DNA from: Vibrio methylphosphonaticus
Lineage (GTDB): Bacteria > Pseudomonadota > Gammaproteobacteria > Enterobacterales > Vibrionaceae
DNA length: 64,000 nucleotides
Direction: 5' to 3'
NCBI RefSeq assembly: GCF_023634655.1
Contig: NZ_JAMKMS010000001.1
Location: 248,001 to 312,000 of the forward strand
A program made the translations under genes and the position numbers. Positions within the stretch are counted from its first letter, which is position 1; each line of letters starts with the position of its first letter. Positions 49,001-60,830 of the stretch are shown in pieces. The notes below the pieces were generated by a model that did not search any database, was not told the origin of the DNA, and saw only the letters and a list, made by a program, of their open reading frames with translations.

Positions 49001-50640
49001 GCGAAGGTGGTCAACTACCTGGTGATAAGGTTGATGATTGGATCGGCGCAACGCGTCACTCGACTCCGGGCGTAGGTCTTATCTCTCCACCGCCACACCA
49101 CGATATCTACTCAATCGAAGATTTGGCTCAGCTGATCTACGATCTGAAAAACGCGAACCGTAACGGCCGTGTAAACGTGAAGCTAGTATCAGAAGCAGGC
49201 GTAGGTACGATTGCATCTGGTGTAGCGAAAGCGAAAGCTGACGTGGTACTTATCGCAGGTTTTGATGGTGGTACAGGTGCATCTCCGATGTCTTCTATCC
49301 GTCACACCGGTCTGCCTTGGGAGCTGGGTCTAGCGGAAACGCACCAAACACTACTGAAAAACGGCCTACGTAACCGTATCGTTGTTCAGTCTGATGGTCA
49401 GATGAAAACACCACGTGACCTTGCAGTAGCAACGTTACTAGGCGCTGAAGAATGGGGCGTAGCAACAGCAGCATTGGTTGTTGAAGGCTGTATCATGATG
49501 CGTAAGTGTCACAAGAATACCTGCCCTGTTGGTATCGCAACACAGAATAAGACTCTACGTGAGCGTTTCGACGGCCGCGTAGAAGACGTAGTGACGTTCT
49601 TCCAATATATGGCGGAAGGTCTACGTGAAGTGATGGCTGAACTTGGCTTCCGTTCTATTGATGAAATGGTTGGTCAATCTCATAAACTTAAAGTTCGTGA
49701 TGACATCGGCCACTGGAAGTACAAGAACCTAGACCTAACACCAGTACTGCATATTGAGCAGGCTCGTGCAGAGGACGGTATCTACAACCAGACGCAACAA
49801 AACCACAACCTAGAAGATGTTCTAGACCGTAAGTTGATTCAAGCTGCTATTCCTGCGCTTGAGAAAGGCGAAGCCGTTGACGCAACCTTCCCTATCATCA
49901 ACACAGACCGCTCTGCGGGTACCATGCTGTCGAACGAAATCTCGAAGGTTTACAAAGACCAAGGTTTACCGCAACCAATGAACGTCAAGTTCTACGGTAG
50001 TGCTGGTCAATCTTTCGGTGCGTTCCTTGCGAAAGGCGTTAAATTCGAAGTAGAAGGCGACGCGAACGATTACTGGGGTAAAGGTCTATCTGGCGGTACG
50101 CTAGTGCTGTATCCAGATGCGAAATCTTCTATTGTTGCCGAAGACAACATCGTGGTTGGTAACGTATGTTTCTACGGTGCAACTTCAGGTGAATCTTTCA
50201 TTCGTGGTATGGCTGGCGAACGTTTCTGTGTTCGTAACTCAGGTGCGAAGGTTGTTGTTGAAGGCGTCGGAGACCACGGTTGTGAATACATGACTGGCGG
50301 TGCCGCAATTATCCTTGGCTCAACAGGTCGTAACTTTGCGGCAGGTATGAGTGGTGGTGTGGCTTACGTTTGGGATAAAGCAGGGGATTTTGAAACCAAG
50401 CTTAACCCAGAATTAGTCGACCTAGATCCAATCGAGCAAGAAGATAAAGATCTTCTACTCGATATGCTAACTAAGCACGTTGAATTCACAGGAAGTGAAG
50501 TTGCTCAGTCTTTCCTTGCTAACTTTGAAACCAACCTAGCCTCTTTGGTTAAGGTGATGCCGCGTGACTACAAAGCGGTTCTTCAAAAACGCAAAGCTGA
50601 AGCACAACAAGCACAATCGGAAGAAGTGGAGGCAGTATAA
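46093..50640 (+). CDS. gltB: Glutamate synthase large subunit, first copy (Bacillus-like type)
   Basis: A 1515-residue glutamate synthase large subunit making two glutamates from glutamine and 2-oxoglutarate. The class II amidotransferase domain begins at Cys21 (HDAC-GIGF), so a 20-residue propeptide is removed. Next come the central and FMN/2-oxoglutarate domains ([24 protein letters not shown]), 3Fe-4S cysteines in CHKNTCPVGIATQ, and the C-terminal beta-helix. I chose 46093 (AAGGAAG ahead) over a 58-codon upstream extension. The N-terminus NTQGLYTPELEHDACG resembles Bacillus GltA more than E. coli GltB. Codons are strongly biased (mostly CGT for Arg), suggesting high expression. Confidence 0.97.
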   Translation: MVDREQNTQGLYTPELEHDACGIGFVAHLKNRKSHDVVTQALDMLARMEHRGGQGCDPCSGDGAGILLQKPHEFLLEEAVKLGIKLPSFEKYGVGVVLFPKDEHKRAQCRDILERNAQRLELEVIGYRELPTDNSMIGADPLSTEPQFEHVFISGGPGITPEELERKLYVLRNYTVRVCLESVSNIGDDFYINSMSYKTLVYKGQLTTEQVPQYFLDLQNPTMVTALALVHSRFSTNTFPRWRLAQPFRYIAHNGEINTVRGNLNWMKAREAILESDLFTQAEIDMLLPICQEGSSDSSNFDMALELLVLSGRTLPHALMMMIPEAWQENKNMDPTRRAFYQYHANVMEPWDGPASVCFTDGVQVGATLDRNGLRPSRYTVTKDDFLVMASESGVVEIAPENVEYRGRLQPGRIFVADLEQGRIISDEEVKDGIAKAQPYEKWVEENLLSLKKLPDASNEFSQPSPEKLLHKQQSFGVSSEEVNEIILPLAKTGYEPLSAMGADWPLAILSHQSQHLSNYFKQLFAQVTNPPIDPIRERMVMSLNTYLGKDQNLLAETPEHCQKVELESPVLSNSELEKLRAIDNEHLQAKTLDIVFQANGDQGKLERALKRICQYAEDAVNDGYSIILLTDRAVNSNHAAIPAMLAVGAVHHHLIRKGLRAKCDIVVETGDARETHHFATLIGYGANAVNPYLVIETIVELQRTKKLDPNVHPRELFDNYRKGVNGGLLKIFSKMGISTLQSYHGAQIFEALGVSKSVVEKYFTGTVSRIQGLTIDDIAREVLVRHRVGYPTREIPAQILDVGGVYQWKQRGEKHLFNPETISLLQESTRNKDYGQFKKYAKAVDDQGDNAATLRSQLDFIKNPAGSIPLAEVEPIENILKRFATGAMSFGSISHEAHSTLAVAMNRIGAKSNSGEGGEDPARFERKENGDWERSAIKQVASGRFGVTSYYLSNADELQIKMAQGAKPGEGGQLPGDKVDDWIGATRHSTPGVGLISPPPHHDIYSIEDLAQLIYDLKNANRNGRVNVKLVSEAGVGTIASGVAKAKADVVLIAGFDGGTGASPMSSIRHTGLPWELGLAETHQTLLKNGLRNRIVVQSDGQMKTPRDLAVATLLGAEEWGVATAALVVEGCIMMRKCHKNTCPVGIATQNKTLRERFDGRVEDVVTFFQYMAEGLREVMAELGFRSIDEMVGQSHKLKVRDDIGHWKYKNLDLTPVLHIEQARAEDGIYNQTQQNHNLEDVLDRKLIQAAIPALEKGEAVDATFPIINTDRSAGTMLSNEISKVYKDQGLPQPMNVKFYGSAGQSFGAFLAKGVKFEVEGDANDYWGKGLSGGTLVLYPDAKSSIVAEDNIVVGNVCFYGATSGESFIRGMAGERFCVRNSGAKVVVEGVGDHGCEYMTGGAAIILGSTGRNFAAGMSGGVAYVWDKAGDFETKLNPELVDLDPIEQEDKDLLLDMLTKHVEFTGSEVAQSFLANFETNLASLVKVMPRDYKAVLQKRKAEAQQAQSEEVEAV

Positions 50641-52109
50641 TGGGTAAGCCTACTGGATTTTTAGAACACGGCCGCGAGCTACCAAACAAGCTTGATCCGT
50701 CGGTTCGTATTGAAAACAACAAAGAGTTTGTTCTCAATGAAGAGTTTGGTTCAAAAATCAACACTCAAGCATCTCGTTGTATGGATTGTGGTGTGCCGTT
50801 TTGTCATAACGGCTGCCCAATTGGTAACATTATCCCTGAGTTCAATGACGCGGTTTTTCGTGACAGTTGGGAAGAAGCATGGAACATTCTAAGCTCAACC
50901 AATAACTTCCCTGAGTTTACCGGTCGTGTTTGCCCTGCTCCTTGTGAAAGTGCCTGTGTACTGGGTATCAACCAAGACCCGATTACGATTTGTAATATCG
51001 AAAAAACAATCGTAGAGACAGCATATCGCGAAGGCTACGCTAAACCGAAAAAGCCTCGTATTCGCACTGGCAAGACAGTCGCAATTATTGGTTCAGGCCC
51101 CGCGGGGCTTGCAGCTGCAGAGCAGCTCAATAGTGCGGGTCACTCTGTCACTGTATTTGAGCGAGATGAAAAAGTTGGCGGTCTACTTCGATTCGGCATC
51201 CCTGACTTTAAACTCGGCATGGACATCATTGATCGTAAGATCAACCTAATGACCGATGCTGGCGTGAAATTTGAAGTCAATGCGCACATTGGTGTCGACA
51301 TCAATGCACAGCAGCTACGCCAAGATTTCGATGTGGTTCTGCTAACCGGTGGCTCAACGGTACCTCGCGATTTACCTATTCCAGGCCGCGAGTTACAAGG
51401 TGTCCATTTTGCAATGGAATTCTTAGGTCAAAACAATCGTCGTGCAAACGACCTTGATCTTAAAACCAAAGAAATTCATGCAAAAGACAAGCACGTTGTG
51501 GTTATTGGTGGTGGTGACACAGGTTCAGACTGTGTGGGTACCTCTAACCGCCACAAAGCCAGCAGTATCACTCAAGTGGAAATCATGCCGATTCCACCAG
51601 AGAAACGTCCTGCTAATATGCCTTGGCCTCAATACCCAATGATCATGAAAACCACAACCTCTCATGAAGAAGGCTGTGAGCGTCATTGGAATATCTTAAC
51701 CAAAGAATTTATTGGTAATGATAAAGGCGAAGTCACAGGCTTACGTATTGCCGATATCGTATGGCAAGACGCAAAACCAGGCGAACGCCCAGGCTTTGAC
51801 GAAGTCGCGGGTAGCGAGCGTGTTATTCCATGTGATTTAGCTTTCCTTGCGATGGGCTTTCTACACCCTGAACCAACAGGTGTACTAGCACAATTGGACG
51901 TGAAACTTGATGATCGTGGCAATGTAGCAACGCAAGATTTCCAAACTAACCAACAAGGCGTATTTGCTGCTGGTGACATGCGTACTGGCCAATCTTTGGT
52001 CGTACGTTGTATCAACGAAGGGCGTGAGTGTGCACGTTCTATCGATGAGTTCCTAATGGGTAACACCAACCTTGAAGCGAAAGCCAATTCGTTGATGCTT
52101 TCTGCATAG
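50640..52109 (+). CDS. gltD: Glutamate synthase small subunit, first copy
   Basis: A 489-residue FAD/NADPH-binding small subunit that feeds electrons to GltB. N-terminal 4Fe-4S cysteines lie in RCMDCGVPFCHNGCPIGN and CPAPCESAC. FAD and NADPH Rossmann motifs are [13 protein letters not shown] and VVIGGGDTGSDCVG. The start MGKPTGFLE is the Bacillus-type GltB/GltD signature. It overlaps the gltB stop codon (TAATG), and a terminator follows. Confidence 0.97.
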   Translation: MGKPTGFLEHGRELPNKLDPSVRIENNKEFVLNEEFGSKINTQASRCMDCGVPFCHNGCPIGNIIPEFNDAVFRDSWEEAWNILSSTNNFPEFTGRVCPAPCESACVLGINQDPITICNIEKTIVETAYREGYAKPKKPRIRTGKTVAIIGSGPAGLAAAEQLNSAGHSVTVFERDEKVGGLLRFGIPDFKLGMDIIDRKINLMTDAGVKFEVNAHIGVDINAQQLRQDFDVVLLTGGSTVPRDLPIPGRELQGVHFAMEFLGQNNRRANDLDLKTKEIHAKDKHVVVIGGGDTGSDCVGTSNRHKASSITQVEIMPIPPEKRPANMPWPQYPMIMKTTTSHEEGCERHWNILTKEFIGNDKGEVTGLRIADIVWQDAKPGERPGFDEVAGSERVIPCDLAFLAMGFLHPEPTGVLAQLDVKLDDRGNVATQDFQTNQQGVFAAGDMRTGQSLVVRCINEGRECARSIDEFLMGNTNLEAKANSLMLSA

Positions 52110-52476
52110 CAATAAAGGCATGGCTGCATCAATAAGCAGCCAGCATATTCCTTCCTAATTTGGCCAGCGTTTGCTGGCCTTTTTTGTCGCTTTTCCTCTT
52201 GTTTTATTCGTCACTTTTCTAGCAATGTTTCAATATTTGCTGCAACACTTCCTGACGATTCAGGTAAATGCATGGTTTTTCTCAGTTCTACATGATGACA
52301 TGCTGAATACTTGACGTTTACAACCATAAGCTATACGTTGTGAAGTTGGTGCAAACAAAATTCGCACTATTTGTTAACAACATAACTCATAAATTTTTGA
52401 TTCTTATAAAAAGAAAAGTCATTAAAAAGCATCAACTTACTGTCAGGAAGACAGCACGCTCAAAGGGAGAAAGGCA
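52110..52476 (+). promoter_or_regulatory. Region between the two gltBD operons
   Basis: A terminator lies at its start, followed by ~290 nt of AT-rich DNA that should hold the promoter of the second operon, ending with GGGAG and AAAGG just before the start codon. I find no sigma-54 -24/-12 pair and no separate gene. Confidence 0.5.
52158..52187 (+). terminator. Terminator after the first gltBD operon
   Basis: Stem GGCCAGC/GCTGGCC with loop gttt and a run of seven T residues, about 50 nt past the gltD stop. Confidence 0.9.
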
Positions 52477-55400
52477 ATGGCTCTTTATGATCCAAGTCTT
52501 GAGAAGGACAACTGCGGATTTGGCCTTATCGCACATATGCAAGGTCAACCCAGCCACAAATTAGTTCGAACTGCAATTTCTGCGCTCGATCGCATGACTC
52601 ACCGTGGTGGTATCGCTGCGGATGGAAAAACAGGAGATGGTTGTGGTCTACTACTGCAAAAACCCAACACCTACTTCCGTCTACTTGCCCAAGAAAATCA
52701 ATGGAATCTAAGTAAGCAATACGCCGTCGGCATGCTGTTTCTATCCAATGATCCTATACAAGCGCAAGCCACCAAAGACACCATCGCAAAAGAACTCGCG
52801 CAAGAAACCCTCACTATTTCTGGGTGGCGCAAGGTTCCAGTCAATCCAGACGTTTTAGGCCCAATCGCGGCAGAGTCACTACCTAACATCGTGCAATGTT
52901 TTGTCTCAGCACCAGCAGGCTGGCGTGAGCAAGACGTTGAGCGTCGCCTTTACATTGCGAGAAGACGCATCGAGAAAGCGACCACTGACGACCCTGAATT
53001 CTATATTTGTAGTCTATCTACACAGGTTATTGTCTACAAAGGTCTTTGTATGCCTGCGGATCTTCCGCGCTTCTACCTTGATCTGGCCGATCTTCGAATG
53101 GAGTCAGCGATCTGTTTATTCCACCAGCGATTCTCTACCAATACCCAGCCTCGCTGGCCGCTGGCACAACCCTTTCGTTACCTGGCTCATAATGGTGAAA
53201 TCAATACGATTGAAGGCAACCGTCAATGGGCAAAAGCACGCGCTTACAAGTTTTCCTCCCCCTTGTTACCCGATTTACAAACCGCCGCTCCCTTTGTTAA
53301 CGAAACAGGTTCAGACTCTTCAAGCCTAGATAATATGCTTGATCTGTTCTTGTCGGGAGGAATGGATATATTCCGAGCGATGCGAATGCTCGTGCCACCA
53401 GCATGGCAAAACCACCCAGATATGGACCCGGATCTGCGCGCTTTTTACGACTTCAACTCAAAACACATGGAGCCGTGGGACGGCCCGGCAGGTATTGTAC
53501 TTTCTGATGGGCGCTACGCCGCATGTAACCTTGACCGAAACGGATTAAGACCTGCCCGCTATGTCATCACGAAAGACAACCTTATTACCCTCGCATCTGA
53601 GGTAGGAATTTGGGATTACGCCCCAGATGAAGTCGCAGAAAAAGGACGCGTTGGTCCAGGAGAGTTATTGGTTGTCGATACTCAAGATGGCAAATTATGG
53701 CATTCAAATAAAATTGATGACGATCTAAAAAGCCGCCACCCTTATCGAGAGTGGATGGAAAACAATGTCCATAAGTTGACGCCTTTCACTGAGCTATCGG
53801 ACGATGAGGTGGGTAAACGCAGTTTCGATGCTACACAGCTCAGTACTTATCAGAAACAATTTGCCATGAGCAATGAGGAAACCGATCAAGTACTACGAGT
53901 ATTAGGCGATATGGGACAAGAAGCGGTGGGATCCATGGGTGACGATACCCCTATGGCTGTCCTATCTTCTAAAGAGCGCCTCATCACTGACTATTTTAGG
54001 CAAAAATTTGCTCAAGTGACCAACCCGCCTATCGATCCACTGCGTGAAAAACATGTCATGTCACTCGCGACCAGCGTAGGGCAAGAGATGAACGTCTTTT
54101 GTGAAACAGACGGGCACGCTTACCGCGTAGCCTTTAACTCCCCCGTACTGCTTTACTCAGACATGCAGCAACTACTCAACCTAAGTGAAGAGCATTATCG
54201 CCACACCGTTCTAGACATTAACTTTGACCCGCAACAAAAAGATCTAAGGCAAGCCATTATCGACTTATGTGCCCAGGCCGAAGAAGTGGTGAAAGCTGGG
54301 ACGGTATTGCTGGTGCTTTCCGATCGAGCGCTAACGAAAGGTCACTTACCTATTCCTGCGGCAATGGCAGTTGGCGCGGTACAAACGCAACTGATTAATG
54401 CCAACGTACGTTGTGACACCAATATCTTAGTGGAAACCGCGACCGCAAGGGATCCCCATCAATTTGCCGTCCTATTAGGTTTTGGGGCAACGGCGGTATA
54501 CCCTTATCTCGCCTATGAAACACTCAGCAAAATGGTCGAAGATGGCGTACTCGACAAAAGCTACCGTGTTGCTATGCAAAATTATCAAAACGGCATTAAT
54601 AAAGGTCTGTATAAGATCATGTCGAAAATGGGCATTTCGACCATCGCTTCCTATCGATGCTCACAGCTTTTCGAAGCAGTTGGCCTCCATGACGACGTTG
54701 TTGACCTCTGCTTCAAAGGAGTGACGGCTCGAATTCAAGGCGCCAGCTTTGAGGACTTCCAGCAAGATATTTTCAATCTATCACGTAAAGCTTGGACAAA
54801 ACGTAAACCAACCGAGCATGGCGGTTTATTAAAATATGTGCACGGTGGCGAATATCATGCGTACAACCCTGATGTGGTTGGCACCCTACAACAAGCAGTA
54901 AAAACCGGTGATACCCAAGATTATCAGACGTTTGCGACGCAAGTGAATAGTCGCCCCATTGCCATGTTGCGCGATCTCATGACCTTGAAAAAGCCTGCGT
55001 CTCCGCTTTCCTTATCGCAAGTTGAGCCTGCTAGCGAATTATTCAAACGCTTTGATTCTGCTGCCATGTCTATTGGTGCGCTAAGCCCTGAAGCACATGA
55101 AGCACTCGCAATGGCAATGAATCAGCTCGGTGGCTACTCAAATTCTGGTGAAGGCGGTGAGGATCCAAGACGATTTGGCACCAACCGAAATTCACGAATC
55201 AAACAAATCGCTTCTGGCCGATTTGGCGTCACGCCGCACTATCTAAGTAATGCCGACGTACTACAAATCAAAGTTGCGCAAGGCGCAAAACCCGGAGAGG
55301 GCGGCCAACTCCCTGGCCACAAAGTGACGGCTGAGATCGCGAAGCTTCGCTACTCCGTTCAAGGGGTGACATTAATTTCGCCTCCTCCTCATCATGATAT

Positions 55401-56940
55401 CTACTCCATTGAGGATCTTGCCCAACTTATTTTCGATCTCAAGCAAGTTAACCCGAACGCCTTAGTTTCGGTGAAGCTCGTTTCTGAGCCCGGTGTGGGC
55501 ACCATCGCAACAGGCGTCGCCAAAGCTTACGCCGATCTTATTACTATTTCAGGCTATGATGGCGGCACCGCAGCAAGCCCTCTAACGTCCGTTAAATACG
55601 CGGGATGCCCATGGGAGCTAGGGCTTGCGGAAACTCAACAAGCCTTAGTTGCCAATAGCTTACGTCATAAAATCCGCCTACAAGTGGACGGCGGTCTAAA
55701 GACAGGGCTTGATGTGGTCAAGGCGGCTATTTTGGGTGCTGAAAGCTTTGGGTTTGGAACGGCGCCAATGGTCGCTATGGGTTGTAAATTTTTAAGGATC
55801 TGCCACCTAAACAACTGCGCCACAGGGGTGGCAACTCAAGATGAAACCTTACGAAAAGAGTACTTTAAAGGGCTGCCAGATATGGTGGTTAACTACTTCA
55901 CTGGCTTAGCCGACGAGGTGCGCTCGCTCCTTGCCCAACTGGGTGTAGAAAAACTAACGGACCTTATTGGACGTACGGATCTCTTGCAAGCGGTGGAAGG
56001 ATTAACGGCAAAACAAAGTAAACTGGACCTATCGCCAATATTAGAAGCCCCGGTATCACCACAGAATTTCCCGTTGTACTGGACCCAACCCAACAATCCG
56101 TTTGATAAGGCCGAACTCAATAGCCAGATAGTGGAAGATGCACGCACCGCCGTGGAAGGTAAACGGTCCACCAGCTTGTATTACAACGTTCGAAATACTG
56201 ATCGCTCCCTCGGCGCACGTTTGTCCGGTGAAATTGCCAAGCGTTATGGTAACCAAGGCATGGCAAGCTCTCCCATTCAGTTACACCTTGACGGAACGGC
56301 CGGTCAATCTCTCGGCGTTTGGAATGCTGGCGGCGTTGATATCACGCTAACCGGTGATGCCAATGACTATGTAGGTAAAGGCATGGCAGGCGGAAAGATT
56401 GTTATTAAACCTCATGTCGGCACAACCTTTGTCTGTAACGAAGCAACCATCATAGGAAATACCTGTTTGTATGGTGCCACGGGTGGCAAGCTGTTTGCGG
56501 CAGGCACCGCCGGTGAGCGTTTTGGCGTGCGTAATTCTGGCACCATCACGGTAATTGAAGGGGCTGGCGATAATGCCTGTGAATACATGACGGGAGGAAT
56601 TGTCGCTATCTTGGGTGCAACAGGGGTGAACTTTGGTGCCGGTATGACTGGCGGATTTGCTTATGTCCTTGACGCCAATGAAGACTTCAATGGTCGCGTC
56701 AACGAGGAATCCGTTGAAGCCCTTGCTCTATCTGACCTTTACATTCACCAAGAACATTTAAGAGGGTTAATTGCAGAGCACCTTGAAGAAACCGGATCGG
56801 TACACGCCGAGAATATCCTAGCGAATTTTGATGAATGGATTCCGAAATTCTACCTAGTTAAGCCAAAAGCTGCGGATTTACGTACGCTTTTGGGTCACCA
56901 AAGCCGAAGCGCTGCCGAGCTGCGCGTTCAAGCCCAATAA
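52477..56940 (+). CDS. gltB: Glutamate synthase large subunit, second copy (E. coli-like type)
   Basis: A 1487-residue second GOGAT large subunit. The N-terminus [18 protein letters not shown] is close to E. coli GltB, with the catalytic Cys at residue 13 after a short propeptide. FMN-domain motifs [12 protein letters not shown] and [16 protein letters not shown] and the 3Fe-4S cysteines in [13 protein letters not shown] are intact. Arg codons are more mixed (CGA and AGA appear often) than in the first copy, suggesting lower expression. It is followed by its own gltD after 18 nt. Confidence 0.96.
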   Translation: MALYDPSLEKDNCGFGLIAHMQGQPSHKLVRTAISALDRMTHRGGIAADGKTGDGCGLLLQKPNTYFRLLAQENQWNLSKQYAVGMLFLSNDPIQAQATKDTIAKELAQETLTISGWRKVPVNPDVLGPIAAESLPNIVQCFVSAPAGWREQDVERRLYIARRRIEKATTDDPEFYICSLSTQVIVYKGLCMPADLPRFYLDLADLRMESAICLFHQRFSTNTQPRWPLAQPFRYLAHNGEINTIEGNRQWAKARAYKFSSPLLPDLQTAAPFVNETGSDSSSLDNMLDLFLSGGMDIFRAMRMLVPPAWQNHPDMDPDLRAFYDFNSKHMEPWDGPAGIVLSDGRYAACNLDRNGLRPARYVITKDNLITLASEVGIWDYAPDEVAEKGRVGPGELLVVDTQDGKLWHSNKIDDDLKSRHPYREWMENNVHKLTPFTELSDDEVGKRSFDATQLSTYQKQFAMSNEETDQVLRVLGDMGQEAVGSMGDDTPMAVLSSKERLITDYFRQKFAQVTNPPIDPLREKHVMSLATSVGQEMNVFCETDGHAYRVAFNSPVLLYSDMQQLLNLSEEHYRHTVLDINFDPQQKDLRQAIIDLCAQAEEVVKAGTVLLVLSDRALTKGHLPIPAAMAVGAVQTQLINANVRCDTNILVETATARDPHQFAVLLGFGATAVYPYLAYETLSKMVEDGVLDKSYRVAMQNYQNGINKGLYKIMSKMGISTIASYRCSQLFEAVGLHDDVVDLCFKGVTARIQGASFEDFQQDIFNLSRKAWTKRKPTEHGGLLKYVHGGEYHAYNPDVVGTLQQAVKTGDTQDYQTFATQVNSRPIAMLRDLMTLKKPASPLSLSQVEPASELFKRFDSAAMSIGALSPEAHEALAMAMNQLGGYSNSGEGGEDPRRFGTNRNSRIKQIASGRFGVTPHYLSNADVLQIKVAQGAKPGEGGQLPGHKVTAEIAKLRYSVQGVTLISPPPHHDIYSIEDLAQLIFDLKQVNPNALVSVKLVSEPGVGTIATGVAKAYADLITISGYDGGTAASPLTSVKYAGCPWELGLAETQQALVANSLRHKIRLQVDGGLKTGLDVVKAAILGAESFGFGTAPMVAMGCKFLRICHLNNCATGVATQDETLRKEYFKGLPDMVVNYFTGLADEVRSLLAQLGVEKLTDLIGRTDLLQAVEGLTAKQSKLDLSPILEAPVSPQNFPLYWTQPNNPFDKAELNSQIVEDARTAVEGKRSTSLYYNVRNTDRSLGARLSGEIAKRYGNQGMASSPIQLHLDGTAGQSLGVWNAGGVDITLTGDANDYVGKGMAGGKIVIKPHVGTTFVCNEATIIGNTCLYGATGGKLFAAGTAGERFGVRNSGTITVIEGAGDNACEYMTGGIVAILGATGVNFGAGMTGGFAYVLDANEDFNGRVNEESVEALALSDLYIHQEHLRGLIAEHLEETGSVHAENILANFDEWIPKFYLVKPKAADLRTLLGHQSRSAAELRVQAQ

Positions 56941-58371
<1,431 letters not shown>

Positions 58372-58394
58372 GCGCTTTATTAACACGTATGACT

Positions 58395-58424
58395 ACCGTC
58401 ACCTTTGAAAATAAGGGTGACGGT
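58395..58424. terminator. Hairpin after the second gltBD operon
   Basis: accgtcacc/ggtgacggt arms (9 bp) 23 nt past the gltD stop. There is no clear T-run, so termination efficiency is uncertain. Confidence 0.5.
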
Positions 58425-58531
58425 TAGCGTCGCAGCTTGGCACAATAAACCAAACGATATCAATTGGGTATCGGCAATGTGGATAAACCTAACACGCTCT
58501 CGTTCAAGACCATGCATGACAAGGAAGCTCA

Positions 58532-58966
58532 ATGAACAAAATCACCATCATCCCCCTATCTCTTATATTACTCACCGCATGCGGTGCAGGGACTACGACT
58601 ATGACCGACCGCTCCCATCAACCTTGTGGCGACAGCCCTCGCTGTGTCTCCACTCAAGATGACCGCGAAGACTTCAATCTCGCGCCATTTGAACTCACTG
58701 ACGACGCGAATATTAACCAGATAGAAACCGTCGCGTTAAGTTTTCCTCGCTCAAGCGTTGCCGCAAAAGAAGGTAACTATTTACGCATAGAATACAAATC
58801 AAAAGTCTTCCGCTATGTCGACGATATGGAGTTAAAAATCGAAGATGGAAAACTACTGGTGCGCTCAGAAGCTCGTATCGGCTACTACGATTTCAAAGTG
58901 AATAGAAAACGAGTCGAAGAATTTAGAGCAAAACTCATCGAAACCGGCCTCATCGTAAAGCCCTAA
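58532..58966 (+). CDS. DUF1499 lipoprotein
   Basis: A 144-residue protein with a lipobox LLTAC (lipidated Cys17) followed by the DUF1499 signature CGDSPRCVSTQ and the strands IETVALSFPRSSVAA, YLRIEYKSKVFRYVDDME and VRSEARIGYYDFKVNRKR. The family is widespread but of unknown function. AAGGAAGC precedes the ATG. Confidence 0.85.
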   Translation: MNKITIIPLSLILLTACGAGTTTMTDRSHQPCGDSPRCVSTQDDREDFNLAPFELTDDANINQIETVALSFPRSSVAAKEGNYLRIEYKSKVFRYVDDMELKIEDGKLLVRSEARIGYYDFKVNRKRVEEFRAKLIETGLIVKP

Positions 58967-58996
58967 TTGTATGGGGCAAGAGAAAATAACTAGGCT

Positions 58997-59049
58997 GAGC
59001 GAAGATAATTGGGGGGAGCAAAGATAGTTGGGGTGAACCAAGACTATTG
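58997..59049. repeat. 19-nt direct repeats ahead of mtnN
   Basis: Copy 1 (58997-59014, gagcgaagataattgggg) and copy 2 (59016-59033, gagcaaagatagttgggg) differ at two positions; a third, more degenerate copy follows. The second copy supplies the possible -35 element of mtnN. Confidence 0.7.
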
Positions 59050-59056
59050 CTATACT
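59028..59056 (+). promoter_or_regulatory. Candidate sigma-70 promoter of mtnN
   Basis: TTGGGG and TATACT are separated by exactly 17 nt, with the ATG ~38 nt downstream. The -10 is a good match; the -35 is weak. Confidence 0.55.
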
Positions 59057-59093
59057 GCACGCCGAATACGTTTTCCAACTTGAGAGAGTCTCT

Positions 59094-59789
59094 ATGAAAA
59101 TCGGCGTAATTGGCGCAATGGAACAAGAAGTTTCTATCCTTAAATCCGCTCTAGAAAATTTAGTTGAAGTGAAAAAAGGCGGCTGTACTTTTTTTACTGG
59201 TCAACTCAATGGCGCAGACGTTGTGTTACTTCAATCTGGCATTGGTAAAGTCGCGGCGGCGGTAGGCACCACGATTCTTCTTAGTGACTATCAACCCGAC
59301 GTCGTTATCAACACAGGCTCTGCAGGCGGTTTTGAATCATCACTTAACCTAGGTGATGTTGTTATCTCTACTGAAGTTCGCCACCACGATGCTGACGTCA
59401 CGGCATTTGGTTATGAGATTGGCCAAATGGCAGGTCAACCAGCAGCATTTACGGCTGATAAAAAGCTAATGGACATCGCTGAACAAGCCCTTGCTCAAAT
59501 GAAAGATAAGCACGCAGTACGCGGTCTTATTTGTACTGGTGATGAATTTGTATGCCGCCCTGAGCGCCAAGCAACAATCCGCGCAAACTTCCCTGGCGTT
59601 ATTGCCGTTGAGATGGAAGCGTCTGCGATTGCTCAAACTTGCCATCAATTCAATACTCCATTCGTGGTTGTCCGTGCAATCTCTGATGTTGCAGACAAAG
59701 AGTCTCCAATGAGTTTTGAAGAATTCCTACCATTAGCCGCGCAAAGCTCATCTGAGATGGTTGTGAAAATGGTCAGCTTACTAAAATAA
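59094..59789 (+). CDS. mtnN: 5'-methylthioadenosine/S-adenosylhomocysteine nucleosidase
   Basis: A 231-residue enzyme (Pfs) that hydrolyses MTA, SAH and 5'-deoxyadenosine, recycling SAM by-products and supplying the autoinducer-2 pathway. GAMEQEV carries Glu12, [12 protein letters not shown] the nucleoside-binding Met-Glu, and RAISDVAD the catalytic Asp. NTGSAGGFE is a family motif. It is followed by a cobalamin cluster, an order common in Vibrio and partly in E. coli (mtnN-btuF-yadS). Confidence 0.97.
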   Translation: MKIGVIGAMEQEVSILKSALENLVEVKKGGCTFFTGQLNGADVVLLQSGIGKVAAAVGTTILLSDYQPDVVINTGSAGGFESSLNLGDVVISTEVRHHDADVTAFGYEIGQMAGQPAAFTADKKLMDIAEQALAQMKDKHAVRGLICTGDEFVCRPERQATIRANFPGVIAVEMEASAIAQTCHQFNTPFVVVRAISDVADKESPMSFEEFLPLAAQSSSEMVVKMVSLLK

Positions 59790-59873
59790 GCTCAGCTATA
59801 CCTAGGCAGCGCTTGTCAAAAGAACTGGATAACCCGCTTCTAACAACAAGGGCCGAATAACAAGGATTCGTTA

Positions 59874-60827
59874 ATGAGCTCTTTTCTAGAGAGTTTCTAT
59901 GCCAATGGTGCGCTTCTCGTCATGTGGGGCGCACTTATTTTTCATCTGTTGCTCCCTATTCCCCAAAGTGCTCACCCGGTCCATTTCTGGCAGCGCTTAG
60001 CGATAGCTGTCGCAGATAAAGTCAATCAGCCAACCAATACCGCTCGCCAACAAACGCTTTCAGGGTTGCTGGCATGGACACTTTTTATCATCCCTACCGT
60101 CGTCGTATTACTCGCCATGCAGTCACTGGCTTGGCAGGAGCAATTCTATCAATTAGCTTTACTACTTTTAGCATTAGATTGGCGAGGTAATGAAACCTTA
60201 ACGCAGCAACTCATACGCGGTTTATCGAATGAAGATAAAGACTATGTACGCACCACACTAAAAACGAGTGTGAATAGAGAAACCGCGCCTTTATCTTTGA
60301 TCGGATTAGGGAAAGCGTCAGCAGAAACCCTCATACTAGGCTACTCTCGCCGCGTTATTGGTGTGCTATTTTGGTATGGCCTACTTGGTGGAATTGGCGC
60401 GCTCATCTACCGCTTGGCGATGGAACTCGCTCGCAGTTGGAGCCCTGCTCAACCTCAATTTCAAAGCTTTGGTAAGCCTGCTGCTCTTCTCTTTGCTGTA
60501 CTTGATGCCATTCCACAGAAGCTATTTGCATTGCTTATTATGATAGGGGCATCGCGACAAAGTATGACATCAGCTATAGAGCAAAGCCGGACTTGGCATA
60601 ACTCAATCACCAATTGGTTGTTGTGTGGATACGCGAATAAGTTTGGACTTTCATTTGGTGGGCCAGCAATGTACGACGCGACGAAATACCAACGCGCTCG
60701 TATTGGTGGAAAAGTCGTGCCTTCGGCGTATCACATTGCTTTATTACAAAAAGATATCGCATGGCGAATCTATGCTTGGTTGATGCTACAAAGCGCCATC
60801 ATATTTATAATTAATAAAGGGTTTTAG
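59874..60827 (+). CDS. Divergent CbiB/CobD-family membrane protein
   Basis: A 317-residue membrane protein resembling adenosylcobinamide-phosphate synthase (CbiB), which attaches aminopropanol during cobalamin synthesis or salvage. It keeps the general fold (ALDWRGNETL, GYSRRVIGVLFWYGLLGGIGALIYRL in pieces, FAVLDAIPQKLFALL). However, the usual SRDTVDG and NTLD motifs are altered to SRRVIG and MELA, so activity is uncertain. It ends 3 nt before btuF, supporting a cobamide role. Confidence 0.75.
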   Translation: MSSFLESFYANGALLVMWGALIFHLLLPIPQSAHPVHFWQRLAIAVADKVNQPTNTARQQTLSGLLAWTLFIIPTVVVLLAMQSLAWQEQFYQLALLLLALDWRGNETLTQQLIRGLSNEDKDYVRTTLKTSVNRETAPLSLIGLGKASAETLILGYSRRVIGVLFWYGLLGGIGALIYRLAMELARSWSPAQPQFQSFGKPAALLFAVLDAIPQKLFALLIMIGASRQSMTSAIEQSRTWHNSITNWLLCGYANKFGLSFGGPAMYDATKYQRARIGGKVVPSAYHIALLQKDIAWRIYAWLMLQSAIIFIINKGF

Positions 60828-60830
60828 TCA

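Noticed and set aside
52320..52476. Sigma-54 promoter ahead of the second gltB
   Set aside because: The best GG...GC pair has the wrong spacing (14 rather than 10 nt between the dinucleotides).
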